From: Acinetobacter proteolyticus
GTDB taxonomy: Bacteria > Pseudomonadota > Gammaproteobacteria > Pseudomonadales > Moraxellaceae
Length of the DNA stretch: 64,000 bases
NCBI RefSeq assembly: GCF_000367945.1
Contig: NZ_KB849179.1
Coordinates: 956,240-1,020,239, forward strand
Direction: 5' to 3'
The translations under genes and the position numbers were made by a program. Below, in pieces: positions 1-7,623 of this stretch (position 1 is its first letter; each line of letters opens with the position of its first letter). Below the pieces are notes generated by a model. That model was not told the DNA's origin, searched no databases, and saw only the letters and a list, made by a program, of their open reading frames with translations.

Positions 1-108
1 AAAGAAAATGGCGAAGTGGTTGAACATCATCACGATCCTGAAAGTACAAGATTCCAGCGTTTTACCATGCACTTTGTGTCTTATTTTCCCGTTGAATGGA
101 TGATGTAA
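1..108 (+). CDS. C-terminal end of a phospholipase D-like protein (partial)
   Basis: Frame 1 is open from the window edge to a TAA at 106-108 and encodes 35 residues ending in VSYFPVEWMM. The hydrophobic tail ending in a P-(I/V)-E-W-type motif resembles the C-termini of the YmdC/ClsC group of phospholipase D family proteins (cardiolipin synthase-like), but no catalytic HKD motif falls inside the window. It is most likely a host chromosomal gene to the left of the prophage. The family guess is weak; the reading frame itself is clear. Confidence 0.45.
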   Translation, partial: KENGEVVEHHHDPESTRFQRFTMHFVSYFPVEWMM

Positions 109-109
109 A

Positions 110-556
110 TTAAATTAGATATGTATCAATTCCTACCGAACTCAACTCATATTGTAGACCTGAAGCTAAAGAAATCAATGTGAGTGTTCCACAAAAAGGA
201 GGAGTTCCACTAGTTAATATCCCACTAAATAATTTCAATTTAACTCCATCGGTGTAACCTCTTTCATTAATAATTGCAAACAATGATCCAATCTCTAAGC
301 CTTTCAAATTAGAAAGGCTATTAAATTCTTTATACTCTTCAAAATTGATCTCTAATTTACTTTTAAGGACTAATTCAATTTCATCAAATTCTCGATTTAC
401 TTGAAAGACCCAAAGCTTAAAATCAATTTCAATCATTAATTGTTCTATAGAAAATGAGTTATCTTCACTATTTCCATCTCTATTTATATAAATATTATCG
501 ATCCTTCTGATGCCACTTTCATTCTGTATAGCCTCAAAAACATTACTATGAATCAT
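110..556 (-). CDS. Hypothetical protein, 148 aa
   Basis: An intact 148-residue ORF with a good ribosome binding site (AAAAGGAA, about 7 bases before ATG 556). It converges on the preceding plus-strand gene with one base between the stop codons. The protein is acidic and soluble-looking, without signal peptide or membrane segment. The C-terminal third has a conserved-looking glycine-rich stretch (FSGILTSGTPPFCGTLTLIS). I do not recognise the family. The context suggests a host gene rather than prophage cargo. Confidence 0.7.
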   Translation of the reverse strand: MIHSNVFEAIQNESGIRRIDNIYINRDGNSEDNSFSIEQLMIEIDFKLWVFQVNREFDEIELVLKSKLEINFEEYKEFNSLSNLKGLEIGSLFAIINERGYTDGVKLKLFSGILTSGTPPFCGTLTLISLASGLQYELSSVGIDTYLI

Positions 557-622
557 ACTTATATTCCTTTTATTTTATAGTAGTAACTTATAATCATGAC
601 TGGTCATTTTCATAACAACCAA

Positions 623-1213
623 CTACACCAAACCAATTTGTCTAAAGAACTGTTGATAGGCTTCTGCTTTCTTTTCCAACGCTAAAGGATAGGCTCTTGA
701 TGATGATGGTAATCGGTATAAATTCAGCTCTCGATCAGCATAATTCACCTGCACCGACTGTCCAATCATAGGCTTAGTTGCTTGCTCTGGAAAGTGTAGC
801 ATCAGCGTATCTGTTGCTTTATCTCCCGTAGTCATGATGGTATGACACAGAGGAATCTGTTCTAATAACTTTGATAAATCTGTGGGTGTAACAATTTCTA
901 AAAATTTATCAGACGCATTACCCTGCAAGCGTTTCACTTGATAAGCCGTATCAAAGATTCCTACGCCAATCTGGGTTAAGAACTCACGGATCAGTTGTTC
1001 TTTAAAGTTTTTATTGGGTAAATCTAAAAAGTGATCTTTATCTTTAAAAAAGATCAGACCAAAGATACGCCACATATCATTTTGATAGTTGGGATAGTAA
1101 AAATCCATCTTCCAGCGAGTTTGCGGTGGTGGAAAACTGCCAAGCATCAGCAGCTTAGCAGTCGCAGGTAAAAACGGTTGTAATGGATGTGTTTCTATTT
1201 CTATATCAGTCAT
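623..1213 (-). CDS. Uracil-DNA glycosylase superfamily protein
   Basis: A 196-residue protein of the uracil/hypoxanthine-DNA glycosylase superfamily, acting in base excision repair by removing deaminated bases. Visible landmarks are the N-terminal LLMLGSFPPPQTRWKMDF segment (the water-activating loop region), FYYPNYQNDMWRIFG, an internal DTAYQVKRLQGNASD, and the C-terminal LPSSSRAYP motif, which corresponds to the HPSP-type DNA-intercalation loop with SSSR in place of HPS. This resembles the group annotated as DNA-deoxyinosine or G/U-mismatch glycosylases rather than classical Ung. It starts at ATG 1213; the ribosome binding site is weak. Probably a host gene and the last one before the prophage. 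Confidence 0.8.
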   Translation of the reverse strand: MTDIEIETHPLQPFLPATAKLLMLGSFPPPQTRWKMDFYYPNYQNDMWRIFGLIFFKDKDHFLDLPNKNFKEQLIREFLTQIGVGIFDTAYQVKRLQGNASDKFLEIVTPTDLSKLLEQIPLCHTIMTTGDKATDTLMLHFPEQATKPMIGQSVQVNYADRELNLYRLPSSSRAYPLALEKKAEAYQQFFRQIGLV

Positions 1214-1423
1214 TTATACAAAGAGCCAAATTTCAAATTGAGCGAAAAGTTTCGTTTATTTTATAGAATATTCCCGTTTTTTGCTTGGGTGTTTTGTTGG
1301 TGAAAATTTCACCTTCACAAAATTTTCACAAAATATTCGCAATATCATTTTTTTCATTTAGCTTTGAGTTTGCCTATCTGACAGAAGTTGATTGAGTGAA
1401 AACCTGCTCACAAAATATAAAAA
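1214..1423. other. Probable host/prophage junction region
   Basis: Noncoding AT-rich DNA between the glycosylase gene and the first prophage-type gene. It contains the near-palindrome GGTGAAAATTTCACC (about 1299-1313) and several TTCACAAAAT repeats. The attachment site may lie here, but no partner copy is visible in this window, so the exact junction cannot be assigned. Confidence 0.3.
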
Positions 1424-1445
1424 AAACCGCTTAAATAAGCGGTTT
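1424..1445 (-). terminator. Intrinsic terminator after cassette 1
   Basis: Stem AAACCGC / GCGGTTT with an 8-base loop. Read on the minus strand the stem is followed by a run of eight T. It lies just downstream of the 1463-1762 gene and closes antirepressor cassette 1. Confidence 0.75.
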
Positions 1446-1462
1446 CAGTAGAGGTCAAAAAA

Positions 1463-1762
1463 TTAAGAAGCCTTCCCTTCATCTAAGCTTTTATAGGAGT
1501 CTTCCTGTTCTTTACTGAAAGTCATGGAATCTTGGATCATGCTCTCAGTAATCTGAAAAAGCCGTGTGAGTTCCTTGAATACTGACTCAGGTACGTTATA
1601 GACCTTGGCCAGATATTCAATAGTTCTCTCTTGCTTGTGCTGGATTGCATCCAACATTGCAGCAATATCGGCAACTTGTTCATATGCCAGTGCAAAGCCC
1701 TCAGCAACGTCAGTTGCATCATAGACTTGATTTTCAGCAACTAACTGGGTCATACTGTTCAT
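1463..1762 (-). CDS. Conserved cassette protein, copy 1 (unknown function)
   Basis: A roughly 100-residue soluble, helical protein. It belongs to a family found four times in this window (also 30132-30428, 42381-42677, 56992-57264). The shared core reads YDA(S/T)DVA(D/E)G(Y/F)ALAYEQVAD, then KVYNVPESVFKEL and ESMIQDS..FSK.QED. The frame is open upstream to 1825, but ATG 1762 (MNSMTQ) has a GGAG site and matches the start of the other copies, so I chose it. In three of the four cases it is the last gene of an RHH-antirepressor operon. I do not recognise the family; a role in antirepressor function or early phage takeover is only inferred from context. Confidence 0.8.
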   Translation of the reverse strand: MNSMTQLVAENQVYDATDVAEGFALAYEQVADIAAMLDAIQHKQERTIEYLAKVYNVPESVFKELTRLFQITESMIQDSMTFSKEQEDSYKSLDEGKAS

Positions 1763-1845
1763 GTAGTTTATCGCTCCATGCGATGACAATACTAAGCCCT
1801 TTGTTTTCCGCCAAGAAATCGACAAGGGCTTTTTTATTGCCTGAA

Positions 1846-2616
1846 TTATGCATTGTGATTTCCTAATAGCTTTGAAAGCTTGGTTAATCCCTTTGGTGTC
1901 ACTCTCACCTGTTCTGTGATCTTTTCTGAGCCATCAGGACGAGTAATCACTTCGGTTTTATGTTCCAGATAACCTGCCTGTAGCTTATCGCTATAACCAT
2001 GCCATGCGGCATTACCAGAGCGTTTGTAAATCCAGCCATTTAACTGGAGCCATTTGATTAGGTCACTTTGGCGCATTTGTAGGTTGTTTGCTGTATCACG
2101 TAGGCAAAAGCTCCCATCAGCCTTAGCAATACGATCGAAAGCTTCAACTGTTGGCTGCATAACTTCTACTTGCTGCTCTAACTCAATTACTTTTTCAGAA
2201 TACGTAAGTAAGGCATTCCGTAAAGCATGCGGATCAGCAAAAAGCTTTGCAGGGTCTATCGGTTGAATTTTCCCTGTAGCTACAGCATCGAAAGTACGAA
2301 TAACCTTTAAGTTAAATGCAGCGCTAATCCACATTGCATATGAGTAAACCAATTCTTTTACTACATACGTACCCTGCTCTAATCCGCCACGAGTAACGCT
2401 AACCGGTTGATTTTGTTTCGAGGGAGGAATTCCTCCCTCGGTTAACTCCTTTACGAGTGCTTGGGTTTGTTTATTTTCAAGAAAGAATTTTGGTTTGTCT
2501 TTTTCTAATCCACCACTTGCTTGATGTAAATCATTTAGACAGAAACGACCTTGTGCATCGATTCTGATTGTGACTCCATCAACTGCTATTGTGATAGGTT
2601 TTAATTTCATATTCAT
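1846..2616 (-). CDS. KilA-N/KilAC-type antirepressor, cassette 1
   Basis: A 256-residue phage antirepressor. Residues about 8-120 form a KilA-N-like DNA-binding region (RFCLNDLHQASGG, ELVYSYAMWISAAFNLKVIRTFD). Residues about 130-256 form the KilAC C-terminal domain (EKVIELEQQVEVMQPTVEAF, then a winged-helix-like LRDTANNLQMRQSDLIKWL and a final TPKGLTKLSKLLG). The C-terminal half is nearly identical to the antirepressor at 42754, while the N-terminal domain is unrelated to it. The start at 2616 overlaps the stop of the upstream RHH gene as ATGA, indicating translational coupling. Antirepressors of this class inactivate phage repressors by protein-protein contact, which is probably its job here. 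Confidence 0.88.
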   Translation of the reverse strand: MNMKLKPITIAVDGVTIRIDAQGRFCLNDLHQASGGLEKDKPKFFLENKQTQALVKELTEGGIPPSKQNQPVSVTRGGLEQGTYVVKELVYSYAMWISAAFNLKVIRTFDAVATGKIQPIDPAKLFADPHALRNALLTYSEKVIELEQQVEVMQPTVEAFDRIAKADGSFCLRDTANNLQMRQSDLIKWLQLNGWIYKRSGNAAWHGYSDKLQAGYLEHKTEVITRPDGSEKITEQVRVTPKGLTKLSKLLGNHNA

Positions 2617-2771
2617 ACTTTGGTCTCTTTAGTTTGGTTTACTAATAACTCAACTGCTTTATTGATTAGATAATTCATTGAGCGTTCTTCTTGCTGTGCT
2701 TTCGCTTTAAGCTCTTTATGTAATTCAGCTTTGAGACGAACTTTTACATCAATAACTTTAATTTCATCCAT
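2613..2771 (-). CDS. Small ribbon-helix-helix protein, cassette 1
   Basis: A 52-residue basic ORF, missed by length-limited ORF calling. It contains KVRLKAELHKELKAKAQ followed by ERSMNYLINKAVELL, the typical ribbon-helix-helix pattern of a short basic beta strand, helix, turn and helix. It lies directly in front of the antirepressor with an ATGA overlap. Its close paralogue at 43467-43625 has exactly the same length and nearly the same core (QQEERSMNYLINKAVEL). By position it corresponds to an Mnt- or Arc-type regulator of the antirepressor operon, probably an autorepressor. Confidence 0.85.
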   Translation of the reverse strand: MDEIKVIDVKVRLKAELHKELKAKAQQEERSMNYLINKAVELLVNQTKETKV

Positions 2772-2786
2772 TTTTAACACCTTTTA

Positions 2787-2850
2787 AACCACCGTGGTTC
2801 ATTTTTCTAATTTAAACCACGGTGGTCCCATTGTCAACACCACCGTGATC
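2787..2850. promoter_or_regulatory. Operator array of cassette 1 (AACCACCGTGGTT type)
   Basis: Three sites between the divergent RHH gene and Arc-like gene: a perfect 13-bp palindrome AACCACCGTGGTT at 2787-2799, AACCACGGTGGTC at 2815-2827, and a weaker copy CACCACCGTGATC at 2838-2850. The spacings are 28 and 23 bp. They are the obvious binding sites for the cassette's own RHH repressors and differ completely from the operators of cassettes 2 and 3. Confidence 0.85.
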
Positions 2851-2885
2851 TATAGAATAGAGTTAATTTTTTATGGTTCACCTTT

Positions 2886-3173
2886 ATGAGCAGAGAAGAT
2901 CCCCAATTGAAAGTTCGCCTACCTCAGGAACTCAAAGATCAAATTACCGAGTCAGCACGTTTATATAATCGTTCTATGAATGCAGAAATAGTTGCTCGAT
3001 TACAGATGTCATTTGAACAACCTGAAGGTGAAGCTACCTTAGGCAGTAGAATGCTTTCGAATGCTGTAGGTGAGATGATTGAACAATCTTTGAGTCGTAT
3101 CACAGACCGACTAATACAAAGTGGAATTCCACAAGATGCTGTTCTTAAAGCATTAAAGACAGAAACTGATTGA
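2886..3173 (+). CDS. Arc-like repressor, cassette 1
   Basis: A 95-residue protein of the Arc/MetJ ribbon-helix-helix family. LKVRLPQELKDQITESA is the strand plus first helix, followed by the Arc signature NRSMNAEIVARLQMSFE (compare P22 Arc: GRSVNSEIYQRVMESF). A C-terminal extension of about 45 residues, MLSNAVGEMIEQSL and onward, is probably a helical tail. It is transcribed divergently from the RHH-antirepressor operon across the operator array. By analogy with P22 immI it keeps the antirepressor silent during lysogeny. Confidence 0.88.
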   Translation: MSREDPQLKVRLPQELKDQITESARLYNRSMNAEIVARLQMSFEQPEGEATLGSRMLSNAVGEMIEQSLSRITDRLIQSGIPQDAVLKALKTETD

Positions 3174-3183
3174 TTCATAAGAA

Positions 3184-3211
3184 AGCCTCATCTTATTGTT
3201 TCGATGAGGCT
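3184..3211. terminator. Hairpin after Arc-like gene 1
   Basis: Stem AGCCTCATC / GATGAGGCT (9 bp) with a 10-base loop, 11 bases after the Arc-like stop codon. It lacks a strong T-run on the plus strand, so it is either a weak terminator or acts on transcription arriving from the minus-strand gene at 3343. Confidence 0.55.
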
Positions 3212-3231
3212 AGTTAAACAAAAAGTATGAG

Positions 3232-3306
3232 GTGACATACAAGTGTCACTTGTAAATTAATTTGTGACACATGATCTACCGTATTTGTTTGGTTATGTGA
3301 CACATA
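3232..3306. repeat. GTGACA/TGTGACAC repeat cluster
   Basis: Between convergent genes: an inverted repeat GTGACA...TGTCAC (3232-3249), TTGTGACACA (about 3262-3271) and the palindrome TATGTGACACATA (3294-3306). The shared core TGTGACAC occurs three times within 75 bp. No protein is identifiable as its ligand. Confidence 0.5.
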
Positions 3307-3342
3307 CATGTGCCATATAACTAATTATTTGTTTTATTTAGA

Positions 3343-4578
3343 TTATTTTTTATTAGTAATAGCAATGATTCTTTTAGCTAGATTAGTTAAGTCTAAGGTT
3401 TTAGATGATCGTGCTTGATGGCCCCTTTCACATAAGAGCTGCTCGACCGATTTACTGTGTGATTCAACATATCTCCCGTTTACATAAATTTCTTCCCACA
3501 ACTCAAATGCGAGCTTCAACTCTGGTGCGTGATTAGGGTGATTGGCGTCAAGAGCAGGATGCTGGCTTAAAAGATTGGGGAATGCCTCAGGCATTTCCTG
3601 TGGTGTGACATCTCTAAGTTCTTTCAATTTAGGGTACATGTCATACCATTCATCACTAAATATCTCAGGTTGAGATTGGCGATAATTTCGTAAATCCTCA
3701 TTTAATTCTTTTATATTTAAATCACCATACTTTGCTGAACCAAATACCTCATGACCAGAGCAAATATTAACCGTTAAATCATTTAATGGTTTAAAGCTGT
3801 AAAGACTATTTCTTTCAATTTGAATATGACCAAACTCATACATGAGTTCATCATCAAAGCTATTTTCAAATCTTGTACTATTAAACTTTTTATTGCTTAA
3901 AATATTTAAAATGTGATGTATGGCTTTTGTTGAACTCAAGTCATCTAGAGCTATACAATCTATTTTACTAATATTAACATACACAAGAGCTTGGCTTTCG
4001 AAACCATTCAAAAGCAAAAAACTAGATAATTCATAAATTAATATATCGAAAGTATGACAAAAATCCTCTATAAGATAGATAAATGAAGAATATTTTTCTT
4101 TTTTCTCATTTAGAATATCTGAGATATATAAGTTATTTTTGTTTAATTCATTTTTCGACTTAGTGCTAGATACATGTGCTTCTACGCTTGATACTTCTAC
4201 TATTTGAGTCGGTGTAAGTATATCTTTAAGTTCTTTAAATTTTAATAGATCGGAATTTTTCCAATAGTAGTTAGCAGATTTTAGACATACTTTATCAAGA
4301 GTAGCTTGAGTTTCTTCTTCAACTCCATTTGTATCGCAAATAAGACAGTCTATGATCTCTTCAATATCTGAATAGATATTATTTGGAGGAGCTATACGGC
4401 CAATCTGATAAAATTCATTTACTCTATATAAAGGTAATTTCCTTGTATGAGCTTCTATGCTTCTTAAATATACGCCAATATGGCTATATTTATCTGTATT
4501 TGAAAGCAACTCGATCAGCTTCCATACTTCTACATAGTTATCCCTTATAAGTTTTTCTTTTTCGTCTAATAATCCCAT
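3343..4578 (-). CDS. Unknown cargo protein, 411 aa
   Basis: A large unrecognised protein. The frame is open to 4614 with a TTG, but ATG 4578 (MGLLDEKEK) has an AGGGTG site 8 bases upstream and is the better start. It is predicted soluble and helical, with no signal peptide. The C-terminal 90 residues (FPNLLSQHPALDANHPNHAP, then LKLAFELWEEIYVNG) look like a compact conserved domain. It diverges from the EEP nuclease gene at 4735, with a palindrome between them, so the two may share regulation. Its position in the terminal cargo block suggests an accessory or defence role, but nothing in the sequence proves one. Confidence 0.7.
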   Translation of the reverse strand: MGLLDEKEKLIRDNYVEVWKLIELLSNTDKYSHIGVYLRSIEAHTRKLPLYRVNEFYQIGRIAPPNNIYSDIEEIIDCLICDTNGVEEETQATLDKVCLKSANYYWKNSDLLKFKELKDILTPTQIVEVSSVEAHVSSTKSKNELNKNNLYISDILNEKKEKYSSFIYLIEDFCHTFDILIYELSSFLLLNGFESQALVYVNISKIDCIALDDLSSTKAIHHILNILSNKKFNSTRFENSFDDELMYEFGHIQIERNSLYSFKPLNDLTVNICSGHEVFGSAKYGDLNIKELNEDLRNYRQSQPEIFSDEWYDMYPKLKELRDVTPQEMPEAFPNLLSQHPALDANHPNHAPELKLAFELWEEIYVNGRYVESHSKSVEQLLCERGHQARSSKTLDLTNLAKRIIAITNKK

Positions 4579-4616
4579 ACAACGCACCCTAGAACACTTC
4601 AAAAAAGTTATCAATT

Positions 4617-4637
4617 TTGAGGTTAAATATACCTCAA
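4617..4637. promoter_or_regulatory. Palindrome between divergent cargo genes
   Basis: TTGAGGT-TAAATAT-ACCTCAA, perfect 7-bp arms with a 7-base spacer, between the start of the minus-strand 411-aa gene and the plus-strand nuclease gene. Possibly an operator for a divergent promoter; no dedicated regulator is encoded next to it. Confidence 0.45.
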
Positions 4638-4734
4638 CTTGGGGGTGTTGTGGGGTAGAATTTTGGTGTAAGGTGTTGTATTATTTTCGAAGTTTTAATT
4701 AATAAAAAGAAGCAAGGATGATGTTTCTTAATAA

Positions 4735-5694
4735 ATGAAATGGAAAACTTTAACATCTATGAATAAGCTTGAACTATCAATTATTTTTTGGAATTGTGGT
4801 GTATCTCCTACAAGAGGAGCTCCCAAAGATGCTTCAAAATATCAATTAGCAACACAATTAATTTATAATATGATGGTTAGTGATATTGATGTAATTTGCT
4901 TAGTTGAAGTATCAAAGGAATTTAACAATTTTCTTATGTGGATCATCAATCTGATGAAACTCCAATATTCATTGATTGATGGTACTACAAAGATTTCTCG
5001 GACACGTTTTGACAGTTGTGTTATATATAAAAGCAGTGTTTTTTCGAAAACAAGAGATATAGCTGTTATTAAAGATGAGATACCTGGTGCTACTATTAAA
5101 GCTGGACAGGTTTTCTTTTTACAAATTGCAGATAAAGAGTTGAATTTTTTGGTGTCACATTGGCCGAGTCAACTGAATAATCAGGTTTTACAAAGAGAAG
5201 GGGCTGCAAAAGCAGTTCGCAAATGGATTGACGATACGAGAAATAGTAATATTTTGGAGAATTTAATTTTTTTAGGTGACTATAATTCAACTCCATATAG
5301 CATTGAAATAAAAGAAATATTAATGAGTTCTTACTCAAAAGAACATTGTATCAAACATTCGGATTTTAATATACTTTATAATCCTAGTTGGAAATTAATT
5401 TATGACGTACATAGTTATCATTCAGGATGTATAATCCTAGACAAATTCTTAGCTAATGAACCCGGAACTCATTATTTCCCCCAAAATTTAAAAGAAGAAT
5501 GGCATGTGTATGATCAAGTCCTATTTCCTTCATCTTTCGTGATGGGGCAGAAAAACACTTGGTCCTACATCGACCATAGTCTTAATGTTATAAAATTAGG
5601 CGTCTCACAGAACCTATCTGTTTGGCAAAGTAATAATTTTGATCACCTTCCAGTATCTTTAAAACTTAGGAGTATAATTTCAAATGTCAGATAA
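4735..5694 (+). CDS. Endonuclease/exonuclease/phosphatase (EEP) family protein
   Basis: A 319-residue EEP-fold phosphoesterase. The catalytic pattern is nearly complete: IIFWNCG (Asn20), VICLVEVS (metal-binding Glu58), FLVSHWPSQ (His142), LIFLGDYNSTPYS (Asp182, Asn184) and C-terminal NNFDHLPVSL (Asp-His pair), plus SYIDH. EEP enzymes cleave nucleic acid or phospholipid phosphodiesters; the substrate cannot be read from the sequence. An AAGGATG site precedes the ATG at about 14 bases, and a second Met (residue 9) is a possible start. The stop overlaps the next gene by 11 bases, so the two are coupled. It is likely cargo with a defence, toxin or repair role. Confidence 0.82.
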   Translation: MKWKTLTSMNKLELSIIFWNCGVSPTRGAPKDASKYQLATQLIYNMMVSDIDVICLVEVSKEFNNFLMWIINLMKLQYSLIDGTTKISRTRFDSCVIYKSSVFSKTRDIAVIKDEIPGATIKAGQVFFLQIADKELNFLVSHWPSQLNNQVLQREGAAKAVRKWIDDTRNSNILENLIFLGDYNSTPYSIEIKEILMSSYSKEHCIKHSDFNILYNPSWKLIYDVHSYHSGCIILDKFLANEPGTHYFPQNLKEEWHVYDQVLFPSSFVMGQKNTWSYIDHSLNVIKLGVSQNLSVWQSNNFDHLPVSLKLRSIISNVR

Positions 5695-6112
5695 GGTATT
5701 TTTGAACGCATTTAACAAATCGATATCAGTAGCTGAAAGAAAAAAAATGAATATCCAAGAGATAGAAAATATTTTTTCTTTGATAAATACTGAAATTTCT
5801 ACAGGTACTTCTGGTAAATTTTCAATTAATTTAAAAAAATCAATTATTCCAACTTTGGGCATATTTTTAAGTTCTTTAGCGAAATCTTCCGGTAACGAAT
5901 TCAAAGAAGAATATTTTCTTGAAGTCAAAAATAATGTTACTGGAGACTCATTTAATATGGCTGACATAAAATATGGTGACCAAGGATACCCGATTCAATT
6001 ATTTTTTAAAAACAATAGCCTTACATCAAATTCAAAAGAAAGCTTAGTGAATGACTTATCAGACATATTGGGTAGTGCTGCTTTTGGAGAAGAGTTAGAA
6101 AAAATTATGTAG
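5684..6112 (+). CDS. Partner protein of the EEP nuclease, unknown
   Basis: A 142-residue protein whose start lies inside the end of the EEP gene (11-base overlap), which implies co-translation. It has no recognisable domain. A hydrophobic helix at about residues 50-70 (KSIIPTLGIFLSSLAKS) is probably buried rather than membrane-spanning. Tight coupling suggests a complex partner, antitoxin or specificity subunit of the nuclease; this is inference from gene arrangement only. Confidence 0.7.
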   Translation: MSDKVFLNAFNKSISVAERKKMNIQEIENIFSLINTEISTGTSGKFSINLKKSIIPTLGIFLSSLAKSSGNEFKEEYFLEVKNNVTGDSFNMADIKYGDQGYPIQLFFKNNSLTSNSKESLVNDLSDILGSAAFGEELEKIM

Positions 6113-6153
6113 AAGGAAAATATTCACGCATTTTCCTTCTTCTATGTAACAAA

Positions 6154-7386
6154 TCAATAATCATATTTCCAGCAATTCAAATTCAAAAAACCAATGCGTT
6201 CTAAATCATTAATATCTTTTCCTGAAAGTTCCATTATTGAAAAAATAATATATAGTATTCTAGGAATTATGTATTTAGCCTTTAGATCCCTTGGTAGTTC
6301 ATCAACAACTTTAGCCATTTGATTACCTGCATATTTAAGAGAAAATTCCCTTTCTGTATTAAATATTTCAACTAAAAGGTTAGGAGGTAAAGTAAGTGTA
6401 TTTTTATCAAATTTATTTTTCATGATCAAAGACCTAAAAGCTTGATCTTCTGAATTTGCCCACGTATTTATTTCTGGTGGAATTAGTGAAATTTTTGGAA
6501 AATAGCTTTCATTATTTATTGAAAAAAATTTTTCAATAACAGATGTTAATACTTTATCAAAATAGTAATTATCTGGTGTATCACTATAAGAACTAACTAT
6601 AGAATTCATTATTGTTTTACTCTTAATTATTCTTTCAACGCATAAACTAGCCTCTTTCTCCTTCAAAGTATTCCGTTTAATTTTTTCCCTTAAACAAATT
6701 AGCGCATTAGCTTCTTTTAAGTTCTTAGGATTGACACTAAGCTTTAATTTTTTTAATAAAACATCTGTTTCTCTTTGTCTAATAACTAAATGACCATTAG
6801 GATAGTCATAAAAATCTAGACAGCATTTTTTTACTTCTTGCGTCCAATTATCACCATTAAGTTCAATTTTGTCATTTTTAATATACCAAGTAGAAATTAG
6901 AGGAGAAAAGTAATTCTCATCACTCCCAATATTGTAATGTTTTTTTATTGTTTTATTGCATATCGAAAGTCTAGAAACTATTTCTGCCCATGAAAAAACT
7001 GTTACCTTAAACTTTCCACTCTTTGTACGTTCGTCGTTCAACTTTAGAACTTCTGCCAATAGAACAGCATCAGATTCTGCAGTCGTTAAAATATAGTATT
7101 CCTTCAATATTGGTGTAAATCTATCAGCTTTATCTACTTCATCCAGCACCTCTTGGAATGTTAATTTTTTAACTGGCCATCTTGATTTCTTTTTGCACTG
7201 CAAACCAATTGGAGTTATACTCCCATTACTAATTAGAATATCAACACCATATTGTTTCTGTCCTCCACGCCCATAACGTACAGCATTAGGATCATTCCAG
7301 ATTTCCATAAATAAATCTGCACACAACTCCTCAAACTGTTCCCAAGACTTAGGTGGAGCATATTCAAAATGGACTAAATTAGACAT
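6154..7386 (-). CDS. PD-(D/E)XK nuclease-domain protein, putative defence
   Basis: A 410-residue protein with an N-terminal restriction-endonuclease-like domain: WEQFEELCADLF (Glu20), YGVDILISNG (Asp49) and IGLQCKKK (Gln63-x-Lys65), the D...(E/Q)xK active site seen in Mrr-like and Cap4-like nucleases. The segment FTPILKEYYILTTAESD completes that fold. Residues from about 170 onward are an unrecognised helical region that may be a sensor or effector-control domain. It is a standalone gene convergent with the EEP pair. N-terminal nuclease domains of this kind are common in anti-phage proteins, so a defence role is plausible but not proven. Confidence 0.72.
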   Translation of the reverse strand: MSNLVHFEYAPPKSWEQFEELCADLFMEIWNDPNAVRYGRGGQKQYGVDILISNGSITPIGLQCKKKSRWPVKKLTFQEVLDEVDKADRFTPILKEYYILTTAESDAVLLAEVLKLNDERTKSGKFKVTVFSWAEIVSRLSICNKTIKKHYNIGSDENYFSPLISTWYIKNDKIELNGDNWTQEVKKCCLDFYDYPNGHLVIRQRETDVLLKKLKLSVNPKNLKEANALICLREKIKRNTLKEKEASLCVERIIKSKTIMNSIVSSYSDTPDNYYFDKVLTSVIEKFFSINNESYFPKISLIPPEINTWANSEDQAFRSLIMKNKFDKNTLTLPPNLLVEIFNTEREFSLKYAGNQMAKVVDELPRDLKAKYIIPRILYIIFSIMELSGKDINDLERIGFLNLNCWKYDY

Positions 7387-7623
7387 ATAAAACTCAATCT
7401 TTATTTTTTCATCAACCCTCCTTATATTAATTAAATTTAGCTTTTATAACTAGATCAATCTACCTAATAATTTAAGTAAGATTAATTGAAATCAAAAGTT
7501 TAAAACTGTTAATATATACGATATTTATGGAGCAGCTTTCATTTCAAAGTTATGTAAAAAACCTGTGAATACTTAAGGTAGTAATACCAAAAATTTCCCA
7601 AAGAATAAATAACAAGGAAGAAC

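Noticed and set aside
623..1213. Glycosylase gene as prophage cargo
   Set aside because: Codon use and position next to other host-like genes, outside the first terminator-bounded cassette, favour a chromosomal gene.
5680..5967. Minus-strand ORF opposite the EEP partner gene
   Set aside because: The plus-strand gene has coupling to the EEP gene and a better start; the minus ORF is a shadow.
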